NCBI GenBank assembly: GCA_044450785.1
Contig: JBIOJM010000013.1
Span: 1-64,000 of the forward strand
From: JBIOJM01 sp044450785
GTDB taxonomy: Bacteria > Planctomycetota > Planctomycetia > Isosphaerales > Isosphaeraceae
Reading direction: 5' to 3'
Length of the DNA: 64,000 nt
Shown here piece by piece: positions 1-9,463 of this stretch. Below the pieces are notes generated by a model. That model searched no databases. It saw only the letters and a list, made by a program, of their open reading frames with translations, and was not told the DNA's origin. The translations under genes were made by a program, and so were the position numbers. Position 1 is the stretch's first letter, and each line of letters begins with the position of its first letter.

Positions 1-328
1 CTCCATGATTTTCCACAAAACCGGCGAAAAGCGTCGCGTTTCCATCACGAGCACAAAACCTCCGATAACCGAAGAGTCACCACACGTAAGTGTGAGTGAC
101 ATAGAGAGTTGCTCCGACGAGCTGATTCACGGAGACCCGGACGCAGCTCAATTCCCGGCGACGGCGTGACGCAAATGACGCAAATGACGCTGGAAAACAC
201 CTCGGTGTGTAGTCTGTTCGTCCTCACAAACGCGTCCGGGACGGCCACGCTCCCGGGATGACGAATGTCCCACGTCAGGCCGCGAGCAGTATAAGAGCGC
301 CGGCTCCGCCCGCCGGCCAAGGGGCGGT
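1..328. other. Non-coding left edge of window
   Basis: No convincing gene is seen here on either strand; the open frames have atypical composition and no ribosome site. The only structure is a short direct repeat at 167-190. The stretch is the 3' flank of the minus-strand esterase gene that ends at 329. Confidence 0.5.
167..190. repeat. 9-bp tandem repeat, 2.7 copies
   Basis: The unit TGACGCAAA occurs at 167-175 and 176-184 and is followed by a partial TGACGC at 185-190. It is a simple tandem duplication in non-coding DNA with no known function. Confidence 0.7.
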
Positions 329-1912
329 CTACCGCACGTTGTGAATCGTCACCCCCGGCCATTGGTCGGTGCGGAACGGCGTGAGCGGCAGGCCTTGGGC
401 GCTGTAGAGGTTGCAGACCGGGTTGTCGGCCCAGGCGTAGCGCACGGCGGCCGGTTCCGCCACCTGGTCGGACCAGACCTCGACGGCGGTGGGACCGATG
501 ATCTTCGCCTTGGCCCAAACAAACTTGTGGTCGCTGCCGGCGATTGCGAACCCGCGCGGCTCGGCGCCGTCGGCCGCACGCAAGCCTCTGTCCACATGGT
601 CGAATCGGAGCACAACTTTGTTGCCCTGCTTCTCCATTGCCTTGTAGGTGGGGCTCTGGGCGGCCATCTTCACGCCGTAGTCACGCGAAAGGGCCCAACG
701 CGCCAGCCGGTTGGCGACGTCCTGTTTGTTCCTGGGATGGATGTCCTGGGCTTCGCCGAGGTCGATGATCACGGCCTCGCCTGTCCCGGGCAACCGGCTC
801 AAGGTCATGGTTTGCGCCTCCCGCAGCTCGGCCCACATGCTTTCCGTCGGCTCGGGTCTCTCCGGCAGGAAGTCCGCGAGCTGCACCCAGTAAAACGAAA
901 AATCGCCCTGGCCCCACTCGTCACGCCAGCTCTTGATCATGAGTGGGAACAAGTCGCGATATTGATACGCCCGGCCGGCGTTCGATTCCCCCTGATACCA
1001 GATGACTCCCCGGATGCCGTAGCCGATCGTGGGCTTGAGCACGCCGTTGTAGATGTTGCCCGGCCGGAAGTTCCCGCGCATCTGGCCCTCGGGGTCCGAA
1101 GGCGCCCGCGGCGGCTGCTTACCCTCAGTCTTGGCTTTCTCGGCCGCGAGCTTCCAGTCGGCCCGCTTCGACTCGTACTCAGCCTTGGCCCGGGGAAGGT
1201 CCTTCTCCAGCTCCTCCCAGTGCTTGAGCAGGGGGGCGTACTTCAGGTCGTCGGCCAGCACGTCGCGGCGGATCCACGCCTCGCACGCCGAGCCACCCCA
1301 GGAGTCGTTGATCAAGCCGACCGGCACACCCAGGGTCTGGTGCAACCGGCGCCCGAAGAAGTAACCCACTGCGGAAAATCCTGCGACCGTCTCCGGCAGG
1401 CAGGGCTGCCACTTGCCCTTGAAATCTTTCTGCGGCTCTTGCGTGCCGACGTTGGGCACCGAGATCAGCCGGATGCCGCGATACTTGGCCGACCCGATTT
1501 CGAGATCCGCATCCCTGGCGCCGGACACGGACATCTGCATGTTCGACTGACCTGAGCAGATCCAAACCTCGCCCACGAGCACGTCGTCGAGCTGAAGCGT
1601 GTTCTTGCCCCGGATCGACAGGGTGTGCGGGCCACCGGCCGGCATCGGGTCGAGCACGACCTGCCATGAGCCGCCGGCACCGGCTTTCGTGGTGTGACTC
1701 TGACCGCCGATCTCGACGGTGACCTCCTCACCCGGCTCGGCCCAGCCCCAGACGCGGTCTTTTTGATCTCGCTGCAGAACCATGTGGGACCCGAAGATCG
1801 CCGGCACCTTCACGTCACCTCGGGCGGTGGGCTGTAACCCGGCCAGGAGAGTCAAGAGCGCCGCGGCCAGAACCGGCCGGCCAAAGCGCGGAACGACGGA
1901 ATCACGCGTCAT
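329..1912 (-). CDS. Sialate O-acetylesterase-like exported esterase
   Basis: 527 residues. The N-terminus has a basic start, a hydrophobic Ala/Leu-rich stretch and an Ala-rich cleavage region, so the protein is probably exported. After a short beta-sandwich segment (GSHMVLQRD, about residues 40-110) comes the SGNH-type nucleophile motif GQSNMQMS near residue 120. Later blocks WYQGESNAG and the C-terminal DIHPRNKQD are typical of the SASA family, which removes O-acetyl groups from sialic acids or other acetylated glycans. The ATG at 1912 is preceded by AAGGA at a good distance. The downstream minus-strand neighbours are also secreted catabolic proteins. The family call is secure; the substrate is unknown. 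Confidence 0.9.
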   Translation of the reverse strand: MTRDSVVPRFGRPVLAAALLTLLAGLQPTARGDVKVPAIFGSHMVLQRDQKDRVWGWAEPGEEVTVEIGGQSHTTKAGAGGSWQVVLDPMPAGGPHTLSIRGKNTLQLDDVLVGEVWICSGQSNMQMSVSGARDADLEIGSAKYRGIRLISVPNVGTQEPQKDFKGKWQPCLPETVAGFSAVGYFFGRRLHQTLGVPVGLINDSWGGSACEAWIRRDVLADDLKYAPLLKHWEELEKDLPRAKAEYESKRADWKLAAEKAKTEGKQPPRAPSDPEGQMRGNFRPGNIYNGVLKPTIGYGIRGVIWYQGESNAGRAYQYRDLFPLMIKSWRDEWGQGDFSFYWVQLADFLPERPEPTESMWAELREAQTMTLSRLPGTGEAVIIDLGEAQDIHPRNKQDVANRLARWALSRDYGVKMAAQSPTYKAMEKQGNKVVLRFDHVDRGLRAADGAEPRGFAIAGSDHKFVWAKAKIIGPTAVEVWSDQVAEPAAVRYAWADNPVCNLYSAQGLPLTPFRTDQWPGVTIHNVR

Positions 1913-1999
1913 CGGTAGGTCCTTATTTCAGAGTCAGTTCATCCCGGAAGCCGGAATTCCGTGCCTGGACAGCCTGCTGAACCAAGACAGATCCTTGTC

Positions 2000-3286
2000 T
2001 CACCGATCCGGCAACGGTGACTTGTTGACGAAGTCAAGTGACTTTTCGATCAGGATTTCGCCCGTCATCTCACCGAGCGACGTGCGCGAGACATAGTCGT
2101 ACCGTGGAAAGCTCTGAAAATCGACCTTCGTCAAGATGTAGCCGAAGGCTTCGTTGGTCAGGCCGAACAGCAGGTTGTGCTTCCCACGCATCTTGCGCTT
2201 GAGATAAAAGCCGATGTTCGGCAGCGCCTCGCCGGGGATCGTCAGGATCTGGGCATTGCCCAGGTTGATGAGATTGATTCGCGCATTGACCGACTGGTCG
2301 TCATTGTGCGGATACTCGAGCGGCGATCGAGTGACAACAGCCCACATCTGCGGCGAATCGACCGGAAAACGCAGGGTGACCGCTTCGCAGAAGAGGCCCG
2401 GATCCTTCTGCTCCCTTGCGTCCTTGAGAATGCGCAGCGCTTCATTCGCCATAAGCTGGCCGATCCGCAAGCATTCCTCCCAGGTGCGCGAATCCTTCCA
2501 GTAACCGCGATTCGGGTCCTTCGGCTGGTCCAGGTTGCGGTTGTCGGCCGTCACCATCCCCCCCTGGGCGCTGTTCATGAAAACGGCAGTGCCGCCGGCG
2601 GTCGCTTCAATCTTCTCGCAAAGGGGCCCGACCAGGTCGGGGCTGAGAATGCCGACGTCGTTGCCGAGGACCTCCGGATGGACCGCGTAGTTGACGAGCG
2701 TGGCAATCGTCTTGCCCTGGGGGCTGACCGCCTGGATGACGCTCATCCGCCGGTCGTACAGGTCGGGCGCGTAATAGTTGTACGCGATTTTCCCGTGGGC
2801 CTCGCCGGTCGCAATCTTGATCCAGGCGGGCTCGAGGCGATCGATCGCTTCATTGACCGCCTCCGCGGCCTTGCCGCAGACGAAGTCCATGTACTTGAGG
2901 TCGCCCGTGTGCCCCCCTTTGCCGTCGGGGAACGCGTAACAATCGGGAGCGCTGTGCGTGTGGGTTGAGCCAATCAGAATGTTCTGCGCCGGAATGCGGC
3001 TCACTTTCGTACGAACTCGATCCCCCAGCACCGACGGAAACCCCAGCAGGTCGAGCGACACAACCGCCACGGACACGTTCCCCTTGCGGAAGACGATCGC
3101 CCGGGCCGTGATCTCTGCCCGTTTCTCTCGGGACGGATTGGGCCTTCCCATCCCGCCCGAGACCGGCAAGAGCGGATCCGGCGTGATCACACGAACCGCG
3201 GCTCCGACCTGGAGCTCGGCGCGAGCCGCGGGAACCGCCCAGACCGCGCCGGCACAAACGCATAAGACGAAAAAATGCCGAATCAC
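2000..3286 (-). CDS. Neutral/alkaline ceramidase-like exported hydrolase
   Basis: 428 residues. The GTG at 3286 is preferred because a GGAGAG ribosome site lies seven bases upstream and the protein then begins directly with a signal peptide; an upstream in-frame TTG at 3301 is part of that ribosome site. The mature part starts with the family hallmark of a 'VGAAVRVITP' segment. It also has IGSTHTHSAPD (zinc-ligand His residues), YAVHPEVLG and FMNSAQGGM, matching the neutral ceramidase N-terminal domain. No C-terminal ceramidase beta-sandwich is present, as is usual for the short bacterial relatives. Planctomycetes carry many such proteins and their true substrate is not established. Confidence 0.88.
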   Translation of the reverse strand: MIRHFFVLCVCAGAVWAVPAARAELQVGAAVRVITPDPLLPVSGGMGRPNPSREKRAEITARAIVFRKGNVSVAVVSLDLLGFPSVLGDRVRTKVSRIPAQNILIGSTHTHSAPDCYAFPDGKGGHTGDLKYMDFVCGKAAEAVNEAIDRLEPAWIKIATGEAHGKIAYNYYAPDLYDRRMSVIQAVSPQGKTIATLVNYAVHPEVLGNDVGILSPDLVGPLCEKIEATAGGTAVFMNSAQGGMVTADNRNLDQPKDPNRGYWKDSRTWEECLRIGQLMANEALRILKDAREQKDPGLFCEAVTLRFPVDSPQMWAVVTRSPLEYPHNDDQSVNARINLINLGNAQILTIPGEALPNIGFYLKRKMRGKHNLLFGLTNEAFGYILTKVDFQSFPRYDYVSRTSLGEMTGEILIEKSLDFVNKSPLPDR

Positions 3287-3310
3287 GGTTGATCTCTCCA
3301 AAAATTGACG

Positions 3311-4021
3311 TCAGCCTTTGTCTGCTGTTTTGCCGCGGCTCGACCCGTCGAGCAACTTGACCTTCACGTTGCGGAATTCAATGCGATAACCCTCCGCCTC
3401 GAGCCCGACGTAGCCCCTCGGAACCTCGCATTCACTCCACTTGTTGGTGACCCCGCCGTTGACCCAGAGGCTCATCTCCCTGCCGCGACAGGTGATTTCA
3501 AATTCATTCCACTGGCCGGCGGGCTTGACCCGCGAGGTAGGCTGCTGCCTGGACAGGTTGAGCCCCTTCTGCACCCCTTTGACGGATGTGCTGCCGAAGA
3601 GGAACCCGCCCGAGCCGTCGCCCGTCTGAGCCTGGTGCCAGATCCGCGCATCCGCCGAATTGCGGGCGTAGACTCCCGAATTGTAACCCTTCTTGCCCGG
3701 AACCGGCGTGAATCGCCACTCGACGTGGAAGATGCAATCGCCCAGCTCCTGGTCCCATCGAAGCCATTCGTGGCCACCGTCGCCCTGACAGACCAGATAG
3801 CCGGTCGTCGCGTCCAGCGACCACTGGGAGCGGGCGCCGAGCTTGCCCTGCGGCGGGATCGGTCCCCGGGTCCAGCCCTCGAGCTTGGGTCCGGCTCGGG
3901 CCAAGAGGTCGGTCCAGCCCTCTTGATCACGCGCGAGGGCGCTGGCGACACGGTCGTCGGCCGTCGCCCTCCAGGCGGTCAAGCCCACAAGAAGCGCCAG
4001 GATTCCACAGTAAAAACGCAT
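3311..4021 (-). CDS. DUF1080 (3-keto-disaccharide hydrolase family) exported protein
   Basis: 236 residues. The ATG at 4021 is chosen because GAGGAGA lies just upstream and it opens a clean signal peptide (MRFYCGILALLVGL). The body is a concanavalin-like beta-sandwich with the family landmarks GDCIFHVEWRF, GYNSGVYAR, GQWNEFEITCRG and VGLEAEGYRIEFRNVKVK. Members of this family bind or cleave glycosides, and some act on 3-keto-glycosides. The gene lies just upstream of the ceramidase-like gene on the same strand with only 24 bases between them, so they may be co-transcribed. Confidence 0.88.
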   Translation of the reverse strand: MRFYCGILALLVGLTAWRATADDRVASALARDQEGWTDLLARAGPKLEGWTRGPIPPQGKLGARSQWSLDATTGYLVCQGDGGHEWLRWDQELGDCIFHVEWRFTPVPGKKGYNSGVYARNSADARIWHQAQTGDGSGGFLFGSTSVKGVQKGLNLSRQQPTSRVKPAGQWNEFEITCRGREMSLWVNGGVTNKWSECEVPRGYVGLEAEGYRIEFRNVKVKLLDGSSRGKTADKG

Positions 4022-4533
4022 GGCATCTCCTCGATTCTTTGTGTAGCGACGGCCGGGGACGGCCCCGAGCACGTGCTGCTCGCTCTCGAATCAACCTGCG
4101 GGCTTTGCTGGATCGGCAGGCCCGGCGGCCGTCTTTTCGACCCAGGCTCGGCATACCTCCAGGATCGCTTTGTTGAACTCGCCCGGCTGACCCGACTGCC
4201 CGCGCTCGAAGCTCTCGCGCCGCGAGGCGGCACGAATGAACCCATGATCGATGCCATTACAGTTGTTCCTGCTGTACAAAACGAATCACTAACGCGCAGG
4301 TCACGGGCCGACGTTCCATCGCGCCGGGTACGGATCGGTGAGGCGTCGTGAGTAATCGTTCACGAAGGCGAGGCTCCCACCGTACCCTAACGGCGCGTGC
4401 GCCCGCTGTCTAGTTCCTCGATGCGCCGGCGGATGAGGCCGGAGTGGAAAACGGGGTGCCCTTGAGAGCGGTTGCATTCCATGCGAAACTTGACCACGTG
4501 GTGATTCACCGGCACGCGAGGTCCTTCACGGTC
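4022..4533. other. Gene-poor gap with possible gene remnants
   Basis: 512 bases without a convincing gene. The minus strand holds a 62-codon open frame (4091-4279). It also has a second short reading segment, about 4380-4520, that continues a tiny frame starting near 4555 only after a frame change. Both could be decayed remnants of a small gene, but neither is recognisable. The region also contains the divergent start regions of DUF1080 (minus) and the Uma2 gene (plus). Confidence 0.4.
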
Positions 4534-5205
4534 ATGAGTACCTTCATCAGTCCTCCTCGACCCACAATCGTCTACCCCGACTGCGACGGTCAGCCCATGT
4601 CGGACAACACCATGCAGTTTGAGTGGATCGTCACCATCGAGGGAGGCCTCGCGGCACTGTTCCGCGATGATCCCACCGTCTTTGTCGCGGGCGACTTGTT
4701 GTGGTATCCCGTCGAAGGGGAACCCACCATCCGTAGCGCCCCCGATGCGATGGTCGTCTTCGGTCGCCCCAAGGGACGTCGTGGGTCGTACAAGCAGTGG
4801 GAGGAAGACGGGATCGCTCCCCAGGTTGTTTTCGAGGTCCTATCGCCCGGTAACCGCTTTGGCGAGATGCTTCGGAAATTTCATTTCTACGAACGGTACG
4901 GGGTGGAGGAATACTACCTCTACGACCCGGACGAAGGCTCGCTGGAAGGTTGGGTGAGGGCAGAGGGGCTTCTGAAACAAGTCCCAGATACGGCAGGCTT
5001 TGAGAGCCCCCGGCTGAAGGTGCGATTCGAGCTGGGTGAAGGGTCGAACGACCTCAAAATTATCGGACCCGATGGCCAGCGGTTCGCGACTTACGTGGAA
5101 TTGGTCGAGCAACGCGAGGCCGCACGCCAACGCGCTGACGAGCAAGCTCAACGTGCCGATCGCCTGGCCGCGCGGCTGCGAGAGCTGGGCGTCGAACCGG
5201 ATTGA
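4534..5205 (+). CDS. Uma2 family putative restriction-endonuclease-fold protein
   Basis: 223 residues from the ATG at 4534; an in-frame upstream start at 4444 would add a non-conserved segment. The Uma2 landmarks are present: GDLLWYPVEG, the acidic metal site in APDAMVVFG, then FEVLSPGN followed by a Lys in RKFHFYERYGVEEYYLYD. This PD-(D/E)XK-like fold is hugely expanded in planctomycetes and cyanobacteria. The C-terminus after residue 180 is an Arg/Glu/Ala-rich helix (EQREAARQRADEQAQRADR), probably a coiled coil. The biological role is not known. Confidence 0.9.
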   Translation: MSTFISPPRPTIVYPDCDGQPMSDNTMQFEWIVTIEGGLAALFRDDPTVFVAGDLLWYPVEGEPTIRSAPDAMVVFGRPKGRRGSYKQWEEDGIAPQVVFEVLSPGNRFGEMLRKFHFYERYGVEEYYLYDPDEGSLEGWVRAEGLLKQVPDTAGFESPRLKVRFELGEGSNDLKIIGPDGQRFATYVELVEQREAARQRADEQAQRADRLAARLRELGVEPD

Positions 5206-5229
5206 GGACGTTCCCTGACCGAGACCGCC

Positions 5230-7465
5230 GTGAGACACTTCATTACCCTTGCCGTGCTCGTCCTGTCCTGCGTGGGTCTGCCGCATCGAGCGTGGCCTTC
5301 CGACGGATTGAGCCATGGGCTGGGGGGTGAACCGAATCTCGCTGCGCCGCGATCATTCCGCGCAGGCGCTTGTGCGATCGACGTCTCGCCCTCGACGTTC
5401 CCCGTCCTGGTCAACGGCGGATTCCTCCAAAACCGCGCCGCCCGGATCAACGATCCGGTTCGCGCCAAGTGCTTGGTCCTCGACGACGGCTCAACCCGGC
5501 TGGCAATCGTCGTGGTCGACATCTGCATGATGCCCCGCGAGCTGATCGACCGGGCCAAGGAACTGGCCCGGGAGAAGACCGGAATTCCCACCAGCCGGAT
5601 GCTGATCTCGGCGACGCACACTCACTCGGCACCGGCCGCGATGGGGGCACTGGGCTGCCCCCGCTGATGAGAATTACGTCTCGCTGCTGCCGGGCAGGAT
5701 CGCCGAGTCGATCGAACGCGCGGCCCGAAACCTCGAGCCGGCCCGCATCGGCTGGGGTGCGATCGATGACGACGAGCACACCTTCTGCCGGCGATGGATC
5801 CGGCGGCCGGACAAGATGCTCGACGATCCCTTCGGCCAGCGGACCGCCCGCGCCAACATGCACCCTGGCTATCAGAACCCCGACGTGATCGGGCCCGCGG
5901 GCCCGGTCGACCCGGGATTGACCGTGCTCTCGGTCCAGTCGCGCGCCGGCCGGCCCATCGCCGTGCTGGCTAATTATTCGATGCACTACTACGGCGCGGA
6001 ACCGGTCTCGGCCGACTACTTCGGCCGGTTCGCCGCCGCGCTTGCGAAACGGATCGGTGCCGATGCCGTCGATCCACCGTTCGTCGGCATCATGTCGCAA
6101 GGCACCAGCGGCGACCAGATGTGGATGGACTACGGTGGGCCCAAAAAAGACCCGGGACTGGACGCCTACGCCTCTGATGTCGCCCGAGTCGCCTACCAGG
6201 CCTACCAGACGATCATCTACCACGATGAGGTCCCGCTGGCGATGGCCGAAACGACACTCGAGCTGCGCCGCCGTGCGCCCGACGAAGCACGGCTGGCCTG
6301 GGCGAGGGCCATCGTCGCCCGGATGAAGGCTGGAGACAAAAACAAAGACCCTGACCTCGTGCCCCGCAGCCAGCCGGAAGTTTACGCCAAGGAGGCGCTC
6401 TTCCTGCACGACGAACCGCAGCGCACCTTGAAGCTTCAGGCCATCCGGATCGGCAAGCTGGGAATCACCGCGATCCCCAACGAGGTATTCGCCATCACCG
6501 GGCTGAAGATCAAGGCGCAAAGTCCCTTTGATACGACAATGAATATCGAGCTGGCCAACGGCTCGGAGGGCTACATCCCGCCTCCCGAACAGCATGCGCT
6601 GGGAGGCTACACAACCTGGCCGGCCCGCACCGCGGGCCTGGAGGTCCAGGCCGAGCCCCGGATCGTCGCCACCGTACTAGGGTTGCTCGAGCGGGTTGCG
6701 GGTGAGCCCCGGCGCGAACTCCGCGTGGTCGACAGTCCGTACGCCAGGGCAGTCCTGGCCTCCCAGCCACTGGCATACTGGCGGCTCGATGAGATCCAGG
6801 GATCGACCGCCCTGGACTCCACCGGCCATGCCCGCCGTGCCACTTACGAAGGCGGCGTTGCCTTTTACTTGCCGGGAGCAAGTCCCGCCGGCCTCTCCGG
6901 CGGCAAGTCGATCAACCGCGCTGTCCATTTCGCCGGCGGCCTCCTCAAAGCCAAGCTCGACGATACCGCCGAAACCTACAGCGTCGAGCTCTGGTTCTGG
7001 AACGGCTTGCCGGTCGACGTCCGGCCGATCACCGGCTATGTGCTTTCGTGCGGCTCCCAGCGCGCCGGCGCCGTGCCTGGCGACCAAGTCGGCATCGGCG
7101 GAACGAAGGTGGCCCCGCGCCGGCTCTTTTTTGCCAATGGCAATACCTCGAGCAAAATCCTGGCCGGCAAGACGGAGATCACACCCAAAACCTGGCACCA
7201 TCTCGCGCTCGTTCGTGAACGCGGACACGTCTCCGTCTATCTTGACGGCAACGTCGAGCCCGAGATCGCCGGCGAGGCCGGCGACGAAGCTGTGGGTCGG
7301 CCCGGGTTGCTTTTCGTCGGCGGCCGGAGCGACGGCCTCGCCAACTTCGAGGGGAAGATCGACGAGGTCACTCTCTATGACCGGGCGCTGGCCGCCGCCG
7401 AGGTCGCCGGGCACGTCCGTGCGGCGACCGCCAGCGGTGGACGCGGCACGGGATCATCGCGGTAA
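5230..7465 (+). pseudogene. Frameshifted ceramidase-like protein with C-terminal LamG domain
   Basis: Reading starts at GTG 5230 with a signal peptide and runs in one frame to TGA 5665-5667, covering DVSPSTFPVLVNGG and ISATHTHSAPAAMG. The homologous sequence then continues without a gap in the next frame (ADENYVSLLPG, from 5663) to 7465. Removing one C from the five-C run at 5658-5662 restores a single frame of about 745 residues. The second half carries IMSQGTSGDQMW and IGKLGITAIPNEVF of the ceramidase fold. It then has a LamG/concanavalin-like domain from about 6740 (YWRLDEIQGSTALDSTG, TWHHLALVRERGHVSVYLDG). Either a single-base sequencing indel or a recent pseudogene would explain the break; programmed frameshifting is less likely. 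Confidence 0.82.
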
Positions 7466-7560
7466 ACGATTTCACTCCCATGACGGCGGGGTTCAGCCCT
7501 CCGACGCCCTCGGCCTGGCGTGCTCATCGATTCTTCTCTCCTCTGAGAACGAGTACCATC

Positions 7561-7590
7561 TTGACAAACGTTCAGGAAAGATATACGGTA
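7561..7590 (+). promoter_or_regulatory. Possible sigma70-type promoter of the 7689 gene
   Basis: TTGACA at 7561-7566 is a perfect -35 hexamer. It is followed 15 bases later by TATACG at 7582, or 17 bases later by TACGGT. The 100-base leader runs to the ATG at 7689. Only the pattern supports this call. Confidence 0.45.
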
Positions 7591-7688
7591 TCTCCTCGTC
7601 GATCGGGTCGTCAGCAGGCCGATGTCGACGAGACGGTGAGCTTCTCATTTCAACTCAAAACCTGAAGTAAGAAAAGAGAGGGGATTCC

Positions 7689-8312
7689 ATGGGACGCAGG
7701 CTCGGGCTCACGGCATACGTTGCAGCGGTTTTCATGGGGGGCGTTCTGGCCGCCCCGGCGCTGACGAGTGCTGAGGACAAGCCGGACGTGAAGGCGGGCG
7801 TTGATGCCAAAGCAGCCTTCAAACGGCTCAAGACCCTGGTGGGATCATGGAAGAGCGAAATCTCCGATGAGTACCAGGCGGGAAAGAGCAAGGAGCACCC
7901 GGACCATGCCAAGGGGGATTCCTCGGTCACATATAAACTAACCGGCGCCGGCAGCGCCCTGGTCGAGACGCAGTTTCCCGGCGCGGCCCACGAGATGGTT
8001 TCGGTTTACCACCTCGATGGCGATGATCTGCGGATGACCCACTACTGCGCCTTGGGGAATCAGCCGCGGGTGAAGCTCGATCGGGCCAATTCGACGTCTG
8101 ACCACCTGATCTTCGTCTTCGACGGCGGGACAAACCTTGACCCCCAGAAGGACATGCATATCCACGCGCTTCAGATCACGTTCCACGAGGACGGCAAGGT
8201 CACCAGCGCCTGGGATGGCTACCAGGGGGGCAAGAAGGCCCATACCACTTCGTTCGTCCTGACCCGGCAACCCGAGAGTGAGTCTCAAAAGCATTCCGCC
8301 GGATCGAGATGA
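7689..8312 (+). CDS. Exported DUF1579-like hypothetical protein
   Basis: 207 residues, with AGAGGGG six bases before the ATG. It has an N-terminal signal peptide ending near ALTSAEDKP. The mature part resembles lipocalin-like/DUF1579-type proteins, with a repeated 'GSWKSEISDEY' (about residue 57) and 'GTNLDPQKDMHIHALQITF' pattern of beta strands around a hydrophobic core. No catalytic motif is visible. The assignment to this fold is my inference from the sequence pattern; exact function is unknown. Confidence 0.72.
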   Translation: MGRRLGLTAYVAAVFMGGVLAAPALTSAEDKPDVKAGVDAKAAFKRLKTLVGSWKSEISDEYQAGKSKEHPDHAKGDSSVTYKLTGAGSALVETQFPGAAHEMVSVYHLDGDDLRMTHYCALGNQPRVKLDRANSTSDHLIFVFDGGTNLDPQKDMHIHALQITFHEDGKVTSAWDGYQGGKKAHTTSFVLTRQPESESQKHSAGSR

Positions 8313-8471
8313 GTCGCTCGTTGATACTCGATCGGCAAGGCCAACTTCTCCCGTGGAGTTACCGCGAGCTTCCCCGTGACCATGGCCACGTCGGACCACG
8401 CGTGGCCATGATACCTTGGATCTGGGGCCGCTGCCAAATCAACCATCCAGGACCCTGACGAGAAAACGACC

Positions 8472-9398
8472 ATGGTGCTCTTCTATCGACGTCACATGCT
8501 GTTGGTCCTCCTCGCTTGCTGGGCAGTTGGCCTGGGCCATGCTGGCCCCGCCCTGGCCGCCGGCGGCAAGGTCCGTGTGCTGATCATCGATGGGCAAAAC
8601 AATCACAACTGGCGCGCAATGACGCCGCCGATGAAGGCCGATCTCGAGCGCTCGGGCCGGTTCACGGTCGACGTGGCGACCACGCCCGGACCCAAGGCCC
8701 CTCAATCGGCCTGGGATGCCTTCCGTCCCGATTTTTCCAAATATGATGTTGTGTTGAGCAATTACAACGGTGAGCCCTGGCCCACGGAAGTTCGGAAGGC
8801 ACTGGAGGACCATGTCGCCAAGGGGGGCGGCCTGGCAATCATCCACGCGGCCAACAACGCATTTCCGGATTGGCCCGCCTTTAACGAGATGATCGGCCTG
8901 GGCTGGCGAAATCCCAGTTTCGGCGACCGGCTGACGATCGACGAGGCCGGCAAGGTCGTCCGCACGCGGAAAGGTGACGGGCCAGGATCAGGGCACGGTC
9001 CGCCACATGCTTTCAAAGTCGCGGTCCGTAGTTCGGACCACCCGATCACACGCGGCATGCCCGCCGAGTGGATGCACGCCAAGGACGAGCTTTACCATGG
9101 CCAGCGCGGGCCGGCCGAGCACATGGAAATCCTCGCCACGGCCTATTCCGACAAGGACAAGGGGGGCACCGGTACGAACGAGCCGATGATCTGGGTCATT
9201 CCTTATGGAAAGGGCCGCGTCTTCACCACCGTGATGGGCCACGCCATGGGCGATGACACCACGGCGATCCGCTGCATCGGCTTCCGCACCGTGATGCTTC
9301 GCGGCACAGAGTGGGCAGCCACCGGCCAGGTTACCATCCCCATCCCCGACGACTTCCCGACCGCCAGCCAGGTCCGCCTGGGCGGGTCCGGAGAATGA
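8472..9398 (+). CDS. ThuA domain protein, exported
   Basis: 308 residues. A signal peptide is followed by the ThuA-like glutamine-amidotransferase-fold domain: VRVLIIDGQNNHNW near residue 37, YDVVLSNYNGEPWP, GGGLAIIHAANNAFPDW, DHPITRGMPAEWMHAKDELYH and the late GKGRVFTTVMGH. These are the standard ThuA blocks, including the conserved His/Asp residues. ThuA proteins are linked to trehalose or other sugar use, but in planctomycetes they are numerous and uncharacterised. An alternative start at 8496 would trim the extra N-terminal residues. Confidence 0.9.
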   Translation: MVLFYRRHMLLVLLACWAVGLGHAGPALAAGGKVRVLIIDGQNNHNWRAMTPPMKADLERSGRFTVDVATTPGPKAPQSAWDAFRPDFSKYDVVLSNYNGEPWPTEVRKALEDHVAKGGGLAIIHAANNAFPDWPAFNEMIGLGWRNPSFGDRLTIDEAGKVVRTRKGDGPGSGHGPPHAFKVAVRSSDHPITRGMPAEWMHAKDELYHGQRGPAEHMEILATAYSDKDKGGTGTNEPMIWVIPYGKGRVFTTVMGHAMGDDTTAIRCIGFRTVMLRGTEWAATGQVTIPIPDDFPTASQVRLGGSGE

Positions 9399-9420
9399 AA
9401 TCTGACTCCTGACGCGGGAA

Positions 9421-9452
9421 AGCCACCTCGCCCACCTGGTGGGCGAGTGGCT
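9421..9452 (+). promoter_or_regulatory. Strong hairpin between ThuA and SbcD-like genes
   Basis: The arms 9421-9435 and 9439-9452 are complementary over 14 base pairs with one bulged C and a loop of three bases. No T-run follows, so it is not a classical intrinsic terminator. It ends 11 bases before the ATG at 9464 and could limit read-through or mask the ribosome site of the next gene. Confidence 0.5.
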
Positions 9453-9463
9453 ATGGCTCAAGA

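Noticed and set aside
341..1555. 404-codon open frame on the plus strand
   Set aside because: Antisense to the sialate O-acetylesterase, which has clear family motifs.
4380..4560. Minus-strand tiny frame with a good ribosome site (GAGGAGGA) before an ATG near 4555
   Set aside because: The frame ends after about 13 codons and only continues after a frame change; too short to call and it overlaps the Uma2 start.
5655..5670. Programmed frameshift explanation for the ceramidase-LamG break
   Set aside because: There is no known slippery-site plus stimulator arrangement; a homopolymer indel is simpler.
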